Part shown: positions 44,169-53,298 of the stretch, piece after piece
Layout of the letters: the number at the start of each line of letters is the position of its first letter
Position numbering within the stretch: position 1 is the stretch's first letter
NCBI RefSeq assembly: GCF_001273845.1
Contig: NZ_JHBW01000065.1
Span: 248,001 to 312,000, forward strand
Length of the DNA: 64,000 nt
From: Leucobacter musarum subsp. musarum
GTDB taxonomy: Bacteria > Actinomycetota > Actinomycetes > Actinomycetales > Microbacteriaceae
Direction of reading: 5' to 3'
Translations under genes and position numbers: made by a program
Notes under the pieces: model-generated
Database searches by the model: none
Seen by the model: only the letters and a program-made list of their open reading frames with translations
What the model was told of the DNA's origin: nothing

Positions 44169-44936
44169 ATGGGGGCCGAGCGGCGGGGGTCGCGATGGTG
44201 GACGAAGCTCATCGCGGTCGTGGTGGTCGTCGGGCTGCTGGGGGCTGCAGCGGAGTTCGCGCTGCGCCTCATCATTCCGGGTGTCATCGCGGGTGCCGTG
44301 CGCACAGAACTGAAGCTGACCGATGACCATCCGGTCGACGTGTCACTCGGCGGGTCAACGCTGCTGAACGCGGTGCGCGGCGGGGTCGGCGACGTCACAG
44401 TCGAGGTGCCCGACGCTCCGGTGATGAACGGCATCCAGGCCGGCGGTTCGCTGCACGCTGATCTCGTGCCGTTCAATCCGACGTCGGGCGACATCACCAA
44501 CGGTACGGTCGATCTCACGCTCGACAAAGATCAGCTCGGACCCGTGATCTCTCTGCTCACCCAGGGAGTTGCGCAGACGGGCGAAGTGCAGGGCGGCGAA
44601 CTGGTCGTCGGCCGATCGGTGGAGACGTTCGGGCAACAGCTCACGATCTCGGCGCGACTCGGCGTCAAGGCGGTGGACGGAGCGGTCGAAATCGATCCGC
44701 TCGGTCTGAGCGCTGCGGGCTTCGACCTCTCGACCGAGCAGCTCGCGCAGGCGACGGGCTCACTGCTCGACCCGATCTTAAAGCCGCAGACCGTCTGCAT
44801 CGCCGACCAATTGCCCCGCGGGATCACCCTGACCGACATCGTGCTTTCGAGCACGGGTTCGGTGACGCTGCGGGCCTCGCTCGCACCCGGCATCATCTCC
44901 GACTCGGCCGAGCAGCAACAGGGCACCTGCGACTGA
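44169..44936 (+). CDS. LmeA-like phospholipid-binding protein (DUF2993)
   Basis: A 255-residue secreted or membrane-anchored protein. It has an N-terminal basic stretch and one hydrophobic segment (about 11-33, KLIAVVVVVGLLGAAAEFAL), followed by a DUF2993 domain rich in beta structure (VDVSLGGSTLLNAVRGGVGDVTVEVPD, SLHADLVPFN, GITLTDIVLSSTGSVTLRASLAP). Mycobacterial LmeA binds phosphatidylinositides and is needed for lipomannan maturation; a related lipid-binding role is possible here. ATG 44169 starts 14 bases after the argS stop, so it is likely co-transcribed with argS. Ends in CD with two late Cys. Confidence 0.8.
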   Translation: MGAERRGSRWWTKLIAVVVVVGLLGAAAEFALRLIIPGVIAGAVRTELKLTDDHPVDVSLGGSTLLNAVRGGVGDVTVEVPDAPVMNGIQAGGSLHADLVPFNPTSGDITNGTVDLTLDKDQLGPVISLLTQGVAQTGEVQGGELVVGRSVETFGQQLTISARLGVKAVDGAVEIDPLGLSAAGFDLSTEQLAQATGSLLDPILKPQTVCIADQLPRGITLTDIVLSSTGSVTLRASLAPGIISDSAEQQQGTCD

Positions 44937-44963
44937 CTTCGATCGCCGCGGCCTCGCGGAGCG

Positions 44964-46400
44964 TCACAGGCCGGCTGCCCGCAGCGCGAGCCATGCCGCG
45001 GCCCGGTCGTCGGCGCGGTCGAGTGCGAGCCCGGTGAGATCCTCGATGCGACGAACGCGCGAGACGAGGGTCTGCCGGTGGATTCCGAGGCGCGTCGCAC
45101 TCGAGCGGTGCGCTCCATGCTCCGAGAGGAATACGTGCAGCGTGCGGGTGAGCTCGCCATGCGCTCCATCGGTTTCGCGCAAGGGGTCGAGCAGTACGGT
45201 GAGGCCGCCGCGGTTCGCGGATTGCAGGGTGGAGAGCACGAGGTCGACGGTGGGCAACTCGGCGTAGCGCACGGCGGGGCGGCCGTCGTCGAGGGCGGCA
45301 CCGAGCGCCTGGTGAGCCTGGGTTGCCGAGTGCGCGAGAGCGGTGACCGGAGCAGGGTCGCCGACGCCGAGGTGCACGCGCAGGCCGCCGACCGGGGCGA
45401 ACTCCAGTACACGCGCGTGCAGGTGCGCAGCGAGATCGTCGCGCACAAATCCGCGAATGTGGCCGTGATCGGCGGCGAAAACGTGCTCGGCGCCGAGCTC
45501 ATCGCACCAGCGTCGCAGCAGTCGTTCGAGATCGATCGTGCGTGTGCGCGCCCCGAGTTCGAACGCGGTGAGGGTGCGCTCGTGCACACCCCAGCGGTGC
45601 AGCAACTGCTCGGCGCGATCGCCGCCGGCGACGAGGGTATCGAGCAGGGCTCCGCGCCCCAGATGCTCGGTGAGTGAAGGGTCGTGGCTGCGCAGCAGCA
45701 GGTCGAAGAGCGCGGCGGCGAGCGAGGAGAGATCGCGGGCATGGCTCGTGCGGCTCGAGCGCGTTGCGATCACGAGTGACCCGGCGAGGTCCTGGTCCGA
45801 TCCGACCCGGTGCAACTGCAGGCCGTCGTGCCGCACGCGCACGGGGCGCCCCAGCGCGAAGGCTGCGGCGTCCGAGACGTGCAGGCGCCCGGCACCTGCG
45901 CTCGCGATGACCTGGCCGTGCGCGTCGAGCAACACGGCCCAGCCGTCGATGCGGTGGGCGAGCTCGGCGATCACCGCCGTCACGCCTCCGCGTCGCGCGA
46001 CTTGGGTGAGCACGTTCATGCCGGCGGTGACGAGACGATCGGCGGCGGCGCGATCGTCGGCGATCTGCGCGCGCAGCGCGGCGTGCAGCGTCGCGCCCGA
46101 AAGGTCGGTGCCGAGGATCGCGGTCATGCCGTGCGTTTGCAGCGCCGAGCGCAGCACCCCGTCGTTTTCTGGCGAGATGAACACCGCGCCGAGCAGCGCT
46201 TCGCGCCGGTCTCCGGGGGAGTCGAGGCGAGCGAGCAGCAGCTCGGATGGGCCGGTCACGAGCGTGGTATATGCCGGATTGCCGATGACGACGTACCCGT
46301 CGATCTCGGCGACGCCGTCGACGGGCGTGCGATCCGTCAACCTCCCCGCGGCAACCGATCCGCCGACCGCACGCACCACCGCGGAGAGATCAAGAGCCAT
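44964..46400 (-). CDS. PucR-family regulator (CdaR/PucR C-terminal HTH)
   Basis: A 478-residue regulator with an N-terminal PucR-type ligand region, a GGDEF-like middle domain typical of CdaR proteins, and the C-terminal HTH: LTRTLHVFLSEHGAHRSSATRLGIHRQTLVSRVRRIEDLTG (quoted in part, about 420-460). TACACT lies six bases before the ATG (minus strand), so the mRNA is probably leaderless. It is divergent from an alcohol-dehydrogenase and APC-permease pair. An 8-bp inverted repeat (46412-46451) between them overlaps its -10 and is a candidate operator. Confidence 0.88.
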   Translation of the reverse strand: MALDLSAVVRAVGGSVAAGRLTDRTPVDGVAEIDGYVVIGNPAYTTLVTGPSELLLARLDSPGDRREALLGAVFISPENDGVLRSALQTHGMTAILGTDLSGATLHAALRAQIADDRAAADRLVTAGMNVLTQVARRGGVTAVIAELAHRIDGWAVLLDAHGQVIASAGAGRLHVSDAAAFALGRPVRVRHDGLQLHRVGSDQDLAGSLVIATRSSRTSHARDLSSLAAALFDLLLRSHDPSLTEHLGRGALLDTLVAGGDRAEQLLHRWGVHERTLTAFELGARTRTIDLERLLRRWCDELGAEHVFAADHGHIRGFVRDDLAAHLHARVLEFAPVGGLRVHLGVGDPAPVTALAHSATQAHQALGAALDDGRPAVRYAELPTVDLVLSTLQSANRGGLTVLLDPLRETDGAHGELTRTLHVFLSEHGAHRSSATRLGIHRQTLVSRVRRIEDLTGLALDRADDRAAAWLALRAAGL

Positions 46401-46406
46401 GTCGAG

Positions 46407-46412
46407 AGTGTA
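46407..46412 (-). promoter_or_regulatory. -10 element of the PucR gene
   Basis: On the minus strand TACACT lies six bases before the ATG at 46400. Its last base overlaps the left arm of the nearby inverted repeat. Confidence 0.55.
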
Positions 46413-46451
46413 CCAAGTGGTGAAGTGTGATGGCGAAGATCGTCACTTGGT
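46412..46451. promoter_or_regulatory. 8-bp inverted repeat, candidate PucR operator
   Basis: ACCAAGTG (46412-46419) and CACTTGGT (46444-46451) are exact reverse complements separated by 24 bases, lying between PucR and ADH genes. The right arm is next to a TGACAA/TAGCCT promoter (46456-46484) for the ADH gene. Confidence 0.5.
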
Positions 46452-46556
46452 GCAATGACAAAGGCCGTGACCGCTCCGTAGCCTCATCTGAGTCGCCATC
46501 GCGGTCGCACGCTGCGATCCGAGGCGTTCCGAATCCGTTGAACGAAGGAGTGCAGC

Positions 46557-47660
46557 ATGCAGGCTGTCGTGTTCCGAGATCCCTCGACCCGCGCAGAGGT
46601 CACCGACGTCACACTGGCGGCGCCGAAAGCCGGTGAGGTGCGCGTGAAGATCGCTGCCGCCGGTGTCTGCCACTCCGACCTGCACGTGAAGCGCGGCGAG
46701 TGGGATGCCCCTGCTCCCATGGTCATGGGCCACGAGGGCTCCGGCGTCGTCGTCGAGCTCGGCGAGGACGTCACGTCGCTCGCCGTCGGCGACCACGTCG
46801 TGCTGAGCTGGGTGCCGCCGTGCGGCGAGTGCCGCTACTGCCTGCAGGGGCACGAAGCCCGCTGCCAGAAGGTCGTCGAGGTGAACAACACCCACGGCTC
46901 GCTCTTCGATGGCACCTCGCGTCTCAGCCGCACCGACACGGGCGAGCCGATTCACCACTACCTCAGCGTCTCTTCCTTCGCCGAAGAGGTCGTCGTGCCG
47001 GTCTCAGGCGCCATCAAGGTGCGCGATGACGCACCTCTCGATGTCATCGCGGTCGTCGGCTGCGCCGTCGCGACCGGCGTCGGCGCCGTGCTGAACACTG
47101 CGGGTGTCGAGCCCGGCTCGACCGTCGCCGTCATCGGCTGCGGTGGCGTGGGCCTCAACGTCGTGCAGGGCGCGAAGCTCGCCGGCGCTGAGCGCATCAT
47201 CGCCGTCGACGTCGTGCCCGAGAAGACCGCGATGGCCCTGCAGTTCGGCGCGACGGATCGCATTGACGCCTCCGACCGCGACGCCGTGGAGCAGCTGTTT
47301 GAGCTCATTCCCGACGGTGTCGACTACGCGTTCGATGCCATCGGCCGCACCTCGACCACGGAGCAGGCGATCCGCATGCTCGGACTCGGCGGCGCCGCCG
47401 TCATCGTGGGCCTGCCGCCGACCGGCGCGAAGGCGTCGTTCGAGCCGCTCGTGCTCGCCGAAGCCGACCAGCGCATTCTCGGCTCCAACTACGGCTCGGT
47501 GCGTCCGTCGATCGATATTCCCGCGCTGGTCGACCGCTACATGGACGGACAGCTCAAGCTCGATCCGCTGATCTCGGGCCGCCGCCCCCTCGCCGAGGCC
47601 GCAGAAGCGCTCGACGATCTCGAAACCGGCGGCGTGCTGCGCACCCTGCTCATCCCGTAA
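46557..47660 (+). CDS. Zinc-dependent alcohol dehydrogenase (MDR family)
   Basis: A 367-residue medium-chain dehydrogenase. Catalytic zinc ligands C38 (GVCHSDLH) and H59-E60 (VMGHEGSG) are present, and the structural zinc lobe has the cysteine ladder CGECRYCLQGHEARC. NAD-binding GCGGVGLNVVQGAKLAGAERIIAVD has the Asp that selects NAD. Overall features are closest to the class-III-like/NDMA-type branch of bacterial alcohol dehydrogenases. GGAG precedes the ATG, and a TGACAA/TAGCCT promoter about 75 bp upstream gives a leadered transcript. It is followed by an APC permease gene and regulated probably by the divergent PucR protein. Substrate unknown, perhaps an amino alcohol given the permease. 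Confidence 0.9.
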   Translation: MQAVVFRDPSTRAEVTDVTLAAPKAGEVRVKIAAAGVCHSDLHVKRGEWDAPAPMVMGHEGSGVVVELGEDVTSLAVGDHVVLSWVPPCGECRYCLQGHEARCQKVVEVNNTHGSLFDGTSRLSRTDTGEPIHHYLSVSSFAEEVVVPVSGAIKVRDDAPLDVIAVVGCAVATGVGAVLNTAGVEPGSTVAVIGCGGVGLNVVQGAKLAGAERIIAVDVVPEKTAMALQFGATDRIDASDRDAVEQLFELIPDGVDYAFDAIGRTSTTEQAIRMLGLGGAAVIVGLPPTGAKASFEPLVLAEADQRILGSNYGSVRPSIDIPALVDRYMDGQLKLDPLISGRRPLAEAAEALDDLETGGVLRTLLIP

Positions 47661-47703
47661 TCCGTTCGCGGATCACCCACCCACTCGAAGGAGAGTCACT
47701 CAC

Positions 47704-49131
47704 ATGACCACCACCACCCAGCAGGCTCCGGTCGACGCCGGCCTGCGTCGCGGCGTGATGTCGGGGCCCGAGCTCGCCGCTCAGGCCATCGCGAACATCG
47801 CACCGAGCGCGGTCATCGCGTTCACCGCGGCGTCGATCTTTATCGGCGCCAGCAACGGCACGATGCTGTCGTTCATCCTCGCGACGATCGTTATCGTCTG
47901 CGTCGGCTACTGCGTCGCAGTCTTCGCGAAGAAGAACGCGTCGGCCGGATCCCTGTACACGTACGTCGCGAAGGGCCTCGGCCCGACCGGCGCCTACATC
48001 GCGGGCGTCGCGCTCATTATCGGTTGCTGGGGGATCGCCGCCGGTTCGCTGGGCGGTGCGGTCTCGTACATGTCCGACTTGCTCGTGTCGTTCGGCCTGC
48101 CCGCATCGAGCAAGTTCTGGCTCATCGCGCTCGCCATCGTGATCGGCGGTCTCGCGACGTTCTTCACGATTCGCGGCATCCGCATCTCCGCGCGCGTCTC
48201 GCTCGTGCTCGAGCTCGCCTCGGTCGCCATCATCTTGATCCTGCTTGTCACGGCACTGATCGCGATTGGGCCCGACGCGTGGGATCCGAAGCAGTTCTCG
48301 TTCGAGGGCGTGCCGTTCCAGGGCGTCGCGGCGGGCATGGTGCTCGGCATCCTCGGCTTCGTGGGATTCTCCTCGGCCGATGCGCTCGGGCGCGAAGCGA
48401 AGAACCCCTACACCGCGATTCCCCGCGCCATCATGTGGAGCGCCGTGGTCGTCGGTGTGCTGTACGTCTTCGCCGCCTACACGCAGATCGCCGTGCTCGG
48501 CGATGATCTCGGTGAGGTCGCGAGCCCGTTGCAGGCCATCTCGGAGCGCATCGGCATGCCCGGATGGTTCACCCCCATCCTCACCTTCGGTGTCGCCGCG
48601 TCGTTCTTCGCCGTGGTCGTGGCACCGCTCAACGTGGTCGGCCGCATCGTCTACGTCATGGGCAAGGAAGGCGTCGTCGCCGAGCGCTTCGGCCGCACGC
48701 ACGACACCCACCTGACCCCGCACCGCGTGCTGCTCATTGCCGGGCCGCTCGCGATCCTGCTCGATGCGATCCTGCTCATCAGCGGCACGCACCCGATGGA
48801 CATCGTGGTGTGGGTCGATACCTACGGCACGTTCGGGTACATGGTCGCCTACGCGCTGGTCGCCATCGCCTGTGTGGCGTGGGTGCGCCGCGAGGGGATG
48901 CGCAGCGCGCTCGTAAGCATCTGCGCGTTCATCGCCGTCGTCGCAATGGTCTACGTCTTCTTCGCGAACGTGTACCCGGTGCCGGCCTTCCCGCTCAACG
49001 TGATTCCGTATCTGTTCCTCGCGACCATGGTCGTCGCGCTCGGGTGGTTCGTGTTCCTCCGCAAGAGCCGTCCCGAGGTCATCGCGAACATCGGCAACAC
49101 CGAGACCGACATGCTCGAGGGTGTGGGCTAG
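47704..49131 (+). CDS. APC-family amino acid/amine permease
   Basis: A 475-residue transporter with about twelve hydrophobic segments. The first helix region (LAAQAIANIAPSAVIAFTAA), KKNASAGSLYTYVAKGLGPTGAYIAG and GFVGFSSADALGREAKNPYTAIPRAI with its conserved acidic residue are typical of APC proteins of the amino acid/polyamine group. GGAGAG precedes the ATG. It lies 43 bases after the alcohol dehydrogenase stop and is presumably co-transcribed, forming an import-and-oxidise pair. Confidence 0.88.
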   Translation: MTTTTQQAPVDAGLRRGVMSGPELAAQAIANIAPSAVIAFTAASIFIGASNGTMLSFILATIVIVCVGYCVAVFAKKNASAGSLYTYVAKGLGPTGAYIAGVALIIGCWGIAAGSLGGAVSYMSDLLVSFGLPASSKFWLIALAIVIGGLATFFTIRGIRISARVSLVLELASVAIILILLVTALIAIGPDAWDPKQFSFEGVPFQGVAAGMVLGILGFVGFSSADALGREAKNPYTAIPRAIMWSAVVVGVLYVFAAYTQIAVLGDDLGEVASPLQAISERIGMPGWFTPILTFGVAASFFAVVVAPLNVVGRIVYVMGKEGVVAERFGRTHDTHLTPHRVLLIAGPLAILLDAILLISGTHPMDIVVWVDTYGTFGYMVAYALVAIACVAWVRREGMRSALVSICAFIAVVAMVYVFFANVYPVPAFPLNVIPYLFLATMVVALGWFVFLRKSRPEVIANIGNTETDMLEGVG

Positions 49132-49188
49132 CCTCACGACCCGACTGCACGGTACTCGCTCGAGGGCGGGCCGCGATCCTGCACCGTC

Positions 49189-49206
49189 AGGGCCGTTGCC
49201 GGCCCT
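49189..49206 (+). terminator. Short hairpin downstream of the APC permease
   Basis: AGGGCC (49189-49194) pairs with GGCCCT (49201-49206) around GTTGCC. Modest stem without a T-run; possible terminator. Confidence 0.4.
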
Positions 49207-49238
49207 CGTCGTATGTCCAGTCCTCGTGCCTCACCCGG

Positions 49239-49260
49239 TAAGCTGAACGGGTTCGTTCAG
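49239..49260 (+). promoter_or_regulatory. lysA promoter -10 and leader dyad
   Basis: TAAGCT (49239-49244) is a plausible -10. CTGAAC (49243-49248) and GTTCAG (49255-49260) form a perfect 6-bp dyad at the predicted transcription start, leaving a leader of about 120 bases before lysA. No recognised lysine riboswitch core was seen. Confidence 0.4.
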
Positions 49261-49373
49261 AGGATTCCTCCGCGCGCACGGCTTCAGGGGCCAATCCGGG
49301 TCCGCTCGCCATCGGTCGCTCTCTCGCGGCCCGCGAGTTCGACGGACACGAGATCGAGACCCCAGGAGCACAC

Positions 49374-50807
49374 ATGGCAGAGGCGAACGCTGCGAACCCG
49401 AACGCGATCGATGCGCGCGTGTTCCCGCCGTCCGCCCGCCGCGGCAGCGAATGCCGCCAGCTCAAGCTGGGAGGCGTGCGCGCCACCGACCTTACCGAGC
49501 AGTTCGGGTCGCCGCTGTACGTGATCGACGAGTCAGCGGCCCGCAGCCGTGCGCGCGAGGTGCGCGAGGCGCTGCAGCGCGAAGCCGAACGCGTCGGCAC
49601 GAGCGCGACGGTGTACTACGCCGGCAAGGCCTTCCTGTGCGTCGAGGTAGCGCAGTGGATGGTCGACGAGGGGCTCGCGGTCGACGTTGCGAGTGGCGGC
49701 GAACTGGCCGTGGCACTCGCGGCGGGCGTCGACCCGGCGCGCATCGGCTTCCACGGCAACAATAAGTCTGAGCGCGAGATCCGGCGCGCGGTCGAGGCCG
49801 GAGTCGGCACGATCATCATCGACAGCGAGATCGAGACCGAGCGCATCGCCGCGGCCGCGCGCGCCGCGGGACGGCAGCAGCGCGTGCGCCTTCGGGTGAA
49901 TAGTGGGGTGCATGCGTCCACGCACGACTTCCTCGCGACGTCGCACGAAGACCAGAAGTTCGGGCAGCCCCTCGACGATGCCCCGCGGCTCGTGACGGCG
50001 ATCCTGGCGCATGACAGCCTCGACTTCGTCGGTCTGCACTGCCATATCGGGTCGCAGATCTTCGCCACCGATGGCTTCCGCGAATCGGCGCGCCGTCTGC
50101 TCGGCGCCTACCCCGAGCTCGAGCGGATCGCCGGGCGCCCCATTCCCGAACTCAACCTGGGCGGCGGCTTCGGCATCGCCTACACCTCGGCCCAGGCCGA
50201 CGAAGCCCCCGACGTCGCGCGCATCGCCGCCGAATTGGCAGACATCGTCGCGGAGACCGCCGCTGAAGTGGGCGTCGCGATCCCGAAGCTCGCCTTCGAA
50301 CCCGGTCGCACCATCATCGGCCAGGCCGGTGTCACGCTCTACACCGTCGGCACGACGAAGTCGGTCGCGCTCGCCGGCTCCGATGCCGCAACCGACCCGG
50401 CCGATCTCGGCTTCCCCGAACGGCTCTACGTGAGCGTCGACGGCGGCATGAGCGACAACGCGCGGCCGGCGCTCTACGGCGCCGATTATCAGGTCAGGAT
50501 CGCCAACCGTGAGAGCGACGCCGCCCCGGCGCTCGTTCGCGTCGTCGGCAAGCACTGCGAATCGGGTGACATCGTCGTACAGCGCGACGTGCTGCCGGGT
50601 GACGTGCAGCCGGGCGACACGCTCGCCGTCGCCGCGACGGGCGCGTACTGCTGGTCGCTCTCGAGCAACTACAACTACGTGCCCCGTCCGCCGGTCATCG
50701 CGGTCGCCGACGGCACGGCCCGCATCATCGTGCGCGGCGAAACCGAAGACGAGCTGCTGGCGAAGTCGGTCATTCCGGCGCCGGTGGCCCCGGCCCGTGC
50801 AGACTGA
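49374..50807 (+). CDS. lysA: Diaminopimelate decarboxylase
   Basis: A 477-residue PLP enzyme for the last step of lysine synthesis. The PLP lysine is K85 in VYYAGKAFLC, followed by DVASGGELAVALAAG. GFHGNNKS, VGLHCHIGSQ, ELNLGGGFGIAYT, EPGRTIIG, GKHCESGDI and GAYCWSLSSNYNYVPRPPV complete the alanine-racemase-like fold and dimer active site. It starts at ATG 49374 after GGAG, and is followed 69 bases later by hom, the next aspartate-family gene, as is usual in Actinobacteria (lysA-hom). Confidence 0.97.
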   Translation: MAEANAANPNAIDARVFPPSARRGSECRQLKLGGVRATDLTEQFGSPLYVIDESAARSRAREVREALQREAERVGTSATVYYAGKAFLCVEVAQWMVDEGLAVDVASGGELAVALAAGVDPARIGFHGNNKSEREIRRAVEAGVGTIIIDSEIETERIAAAARAAGRQQRVRLRVNSGVHASTHDFLATSHEDQKFGQPLDDAPRLVTAILAHDSLDFVGLHCHIGSQIFATDGFRESARRLLGAYPELERIAGRPIPELNLGGGFGIAYTSAQADEAPDVARIAAELADIVAETAAEVGVAIPKLAFEPGRTIIGQAGVTLYTVGTTKSVALAGSDAATDPADLGFPERLYVSVDGGMSDNARPALYGADYQVRIANRESDAAPALVRVVGKHCESGDIVVQRDVLPGDVQPGDTLAVAATGAYCWSLSSNYNYVPRPPVIAVADGTARIIVRGETEDELLAKSVIPAPVAPARAD

Positions 50808-50876
50808 CGAACTGCCTCAGACCTCACCATTGCGCCGCGAGCGGCGATCCCGAACCACACCCTCAAGGAGATACAG

Positions 50877-52196
50877 ATGAACGGATATCGCGACCTTCGC
50901 GTGGCACTGCTGGGCTGCGGCTCAGTGGGCGCGCAAGTGGCACGACTCATCCTCGAGCACGGCGACGAGCTCGCAGCGCGCATCGGCGCGCGCCTCACGC
51001 TCGCCGGCATCGCCGTGCGCGACGTGAACGGCAAGCGGGATGTCGAGCTGCCTCAGGAGCTCTTCACGACCGACGCTGAGCGCCTGGTGCAGGGGTCCGA
51101 CATCGTCATCGAGCTGATGGGCGGCATCGAGCCCGCGCGCACGCTCATCACGCAAGCGCTGCAGGGCGGCGCCGACGTTGTCACCGCGAATAAGGCGCTC
51201 ATCGCCGCTCACGGCCCCGAGCTCTCCGAGGTCGCTGAGCAGGTCGGCGCGCAGCTCTCATACGAGGCTGCGGTCGCCGCGGCGATCCCGATTCTCCGCC
51301 CCCTCCGCGAGAGCCTCGCCGGCGACCACATCACCCGGGTGCTCGGCATCGTCAACGGCTCGACGAACTACATCCTCGACCGCATGGACCGATTCGGCGA
51401 CAGCGCCGAAGACGCCTCGCGCGTCGCCAGCGAGCTGGGCTTCCTCGAAGCCGACCCGACCCTCGATGTCGAGGGCTACGACGCCGCGCAGAAGGCCACC
51501 ATCCTCGCGAGCATCGCCTTCCACACCGAGGTTCCGGTCGACGCCGTGCACCGCGAGGGCATCACCAGCATCACCGGGGCGCAGATCGACGCGGCGAAGA
51601 ACGCCGGCTACGTCATCAAGCTTCTCGCGATCGCCGAGCGCCTGGAGGCCGCCGACGGCACTTCGGGCGTTTCTGCGCGCGTATACCCGGCACTCATCCG
51701 CCGCGACCACCCGCTCGCGGCGGTCTACGGCGGCAAGAACGCCGTGTTCGTGGAAGCCGAAGCCGCTGGTGAGCTCATGTTCTACGGTGCGGGTGCCGGC
51801 GGCGCAGAGACGGCCTCGGCCGTGCTCGGCGACGTTGTCTCCGCGGCGCGTCGACACGTGGTCGGTGGGCCCGGTATCCCGGGGTCGCTCCACGCCGAAC
51901 TGCCGATCCTCCCTGTTGGCGAAGTGACGACGGCGTATCAGATCATGCTCGCCGTTCGCGACCAGCCCGGCGTGCTCGCGAGCATCGCCGGCATCCTCGC
52001 CGAGCACGGCGTCTCCGCGGCCAGCGTCGAGCAGACCGTCGCGCAGGGCGCGGAAGGCGCCGAACCGAGCGCCGCGCTCGTCATCGGCACGCACCGCGCG
52101 CGCGAAGCCGATCTCGCGGCGACCGTCGAGGCGCTGCGCGCCGCCGACGTGGTCACCGACGTCACCAGCGTGCTGCGACTCGAGGGTCAGGCGTGA
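50877..52196 (+). CDS. hom: Homoserine dehydrogenase
   Basis: A 439-residue enzyme reducing aspartate semialdehyde to homoserine, at the branch to threonine and methionine. The NAD(P)-binding end reads VALLGCGSVGAQVARLI, with VVTANKALIAAHG and VLGIVNGSTNYILDRM in the catalytic domain. LGFLEADPTLDVEGYDAAQK contains the substrate-site Glu and Asp. A C-terminal ACT domain (about 350-435, VRDQPGVLASIAGILAEHGVS) probably senses threonine. AAGGAGATA precedes the ATG. Translationally coupled to thrB by a GTGA overlap. Confidence 0.97.
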   Translation: MNGYRDLRVALLGCGSVGAQVARLILEHGDELAARIGARLTLAGIAVRDVNGKRDVELPQELFTTDAERLVQGSDIVIELMGGIEPARTLITQALQGGADVVTANKALIAAHGPELSEVAEQVGAQLSYEAAVAAAIPILRPLRESLAGDHITRVLGIVNGSTNYILDRMDRFGDSAEDASRVASELGFLEADPTLDVEGYDAAQKATILASIAFHTEVPVDAVHREGITSITGAQIDAAKNAGYVIKLLAIAERLEAADGTSGVSARVYPALIRRDHPLAAVYGGKNAVFVEAEAAGELMFYGAGAGGAETASAVLGDVVSAARRHVVGGPGIPGSLHAELPILPVGEVTTAYQIMLAVRDQPGVLASIAGILAEHGVSAASVEQTVAQGAEGAEPSAALVIGTHRAREADLAATVEALRAADVVTDVTSVLRLEGQA

Positions 52197-53146
52197 GCGC
52201 GGCGAGCGGCGTCGGCCGCGCCGTCAAGGTGCGCGTTCCCGCGACCAGCGCCAACCTCGGCCCCGGATTCGACACGCTCGGCATCGCGCTTGCGTACGGT
52301 GACGAGCTCGTTGCCGTCGTACGCGACGCGCCCGGGGCCAGCGTCACCGTGTCAGGCGTCGGCGAGGGAGAGGTGCCCACCGACGAGACCAACCTGGTGG
52401 TGCGCTCGACCGCGCACGTCTACGCCCAATTGGGCCGCGACATGCCCGGACTCGACGTTTCCGCGACGAACCGGATTCCGCACGGCCGCGGCATGGGGTC
52501 TTCGGGATCCGCGATCGTCGCGGGCGTGATGATCGCAGCCGGCCTGCTGCAGAGCGACCCCGTCGCGCCGCTCGAGCTGAGCGAAGAGCAACTGCTCGCC
52601 TTCGCCACCGAACTCGAAGGGCACCCCGACAACGTCGCGCCGGCGCTCTTCGGCGGGCTGACGATCGCCTGGACCACCGAGCAGGGCCCCCGGTTCAAAC
52701 GACTCATGGTGCACCGCGGGGTCGCTCCGCTCGTGCTCGTGCCCAGCTTCACGATGTCGACGGAGCTCGCGCGCAGCCTGCAACCGAAGCAGGTGCCGCA
52801 CGAGGACGCGGTGTTCAACGTCTCACGCTCGGCGCTGCTCATTGCGGCGCTGACGCAGAGCCCCGAACTGCTGCTCGAAGCCACCGAGGATCGCCTGCAC
52901 CAGAACTACCGCGGCGCCGCGATGCCAGCCACGCGCGACCTCATCGGTGATCTGCGATCCGCCGGTCACGCCGCCGTGGTGTCGGGTGCCGGGCCCTCCG
53001 TGCTCGTGCTCTCGAACGGGCCGCTCGACCGCATGCAAGCGGCCGACCAGGTCGCCGAAACGCACCCGGATTGGCGCGTGCTCACCCTGGCGGTCGATAC
53101 CAAGGGTGCTACAGTGGAGGCGATCCCCGCGGGTTCTGCGCACTAG
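52193..53146 (+). CDS. thrB: Homoserine kinase
   Basis: A 317-residue GHMP kinase that phosphorylates homoserine. N-terminal VRVPATSANLGPGFDTLGIALA, the phosphate-binding PHGRGMGSSGSAIVAG loop, EGHPDNVAPALFGGLTIAW and SGAGPSVLVLS mark the three GHMP motifs. GTG 52193 overlaps the hom stop by four bases. In many Actinobacteria thrC sits between hom and thrB; here it is absent and must be elsewhere. A small hairpin (53162-53175) follows the stop in the spacer before rho. Confidence 0.96.
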   Translation: MSAASGVGRAVKVRVPATSANLGPGFDTLGIALAYGDELVAVVRDAPGASVTVSGVGEGEVPTDETNLVVRSTAHVYAQLGRDMPGLDVSATNRIPHGRGMGSSGSAIVAGVMIAAGLLQSDPVAPLELSEEQLLAFATELEGHPDNVAPALFGGLTIAWTTEQGPRFKRLMVHRGVAPLVLVPSFTMSTELARSLQPKQVPHEDAVFNVSRSALLIAALTQSPELLLEATEDRLHQNYRGAAMPATRDLIGDLRSAGHAAVVSGAGPSVLVLSNGPLDRMQAADQVAETHPDWRVLTLAVDTKGATVEAIPAGSAH

Positions 53147-53298
53147 CCGAAGCCGTCGATGTCCGCTCAAGCGGAACTGTGGATCGTTATCTCACCGTGA
53201 AGACATCGCGCGGTGATCCCGAAGCACATCAGTGCACCACCGCGGGAAGGCGAGGCCGTATGCGCGCGCTGTTCTGGCGGCGTTCCGAAAGGAAGAAC

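Noticed and set aside
49240-49373. Lysine riboswitch in the lysA leader
   Set aside because: The leader is only about 120 bases and I could not recognise the L-box core; only a short dyad is present.
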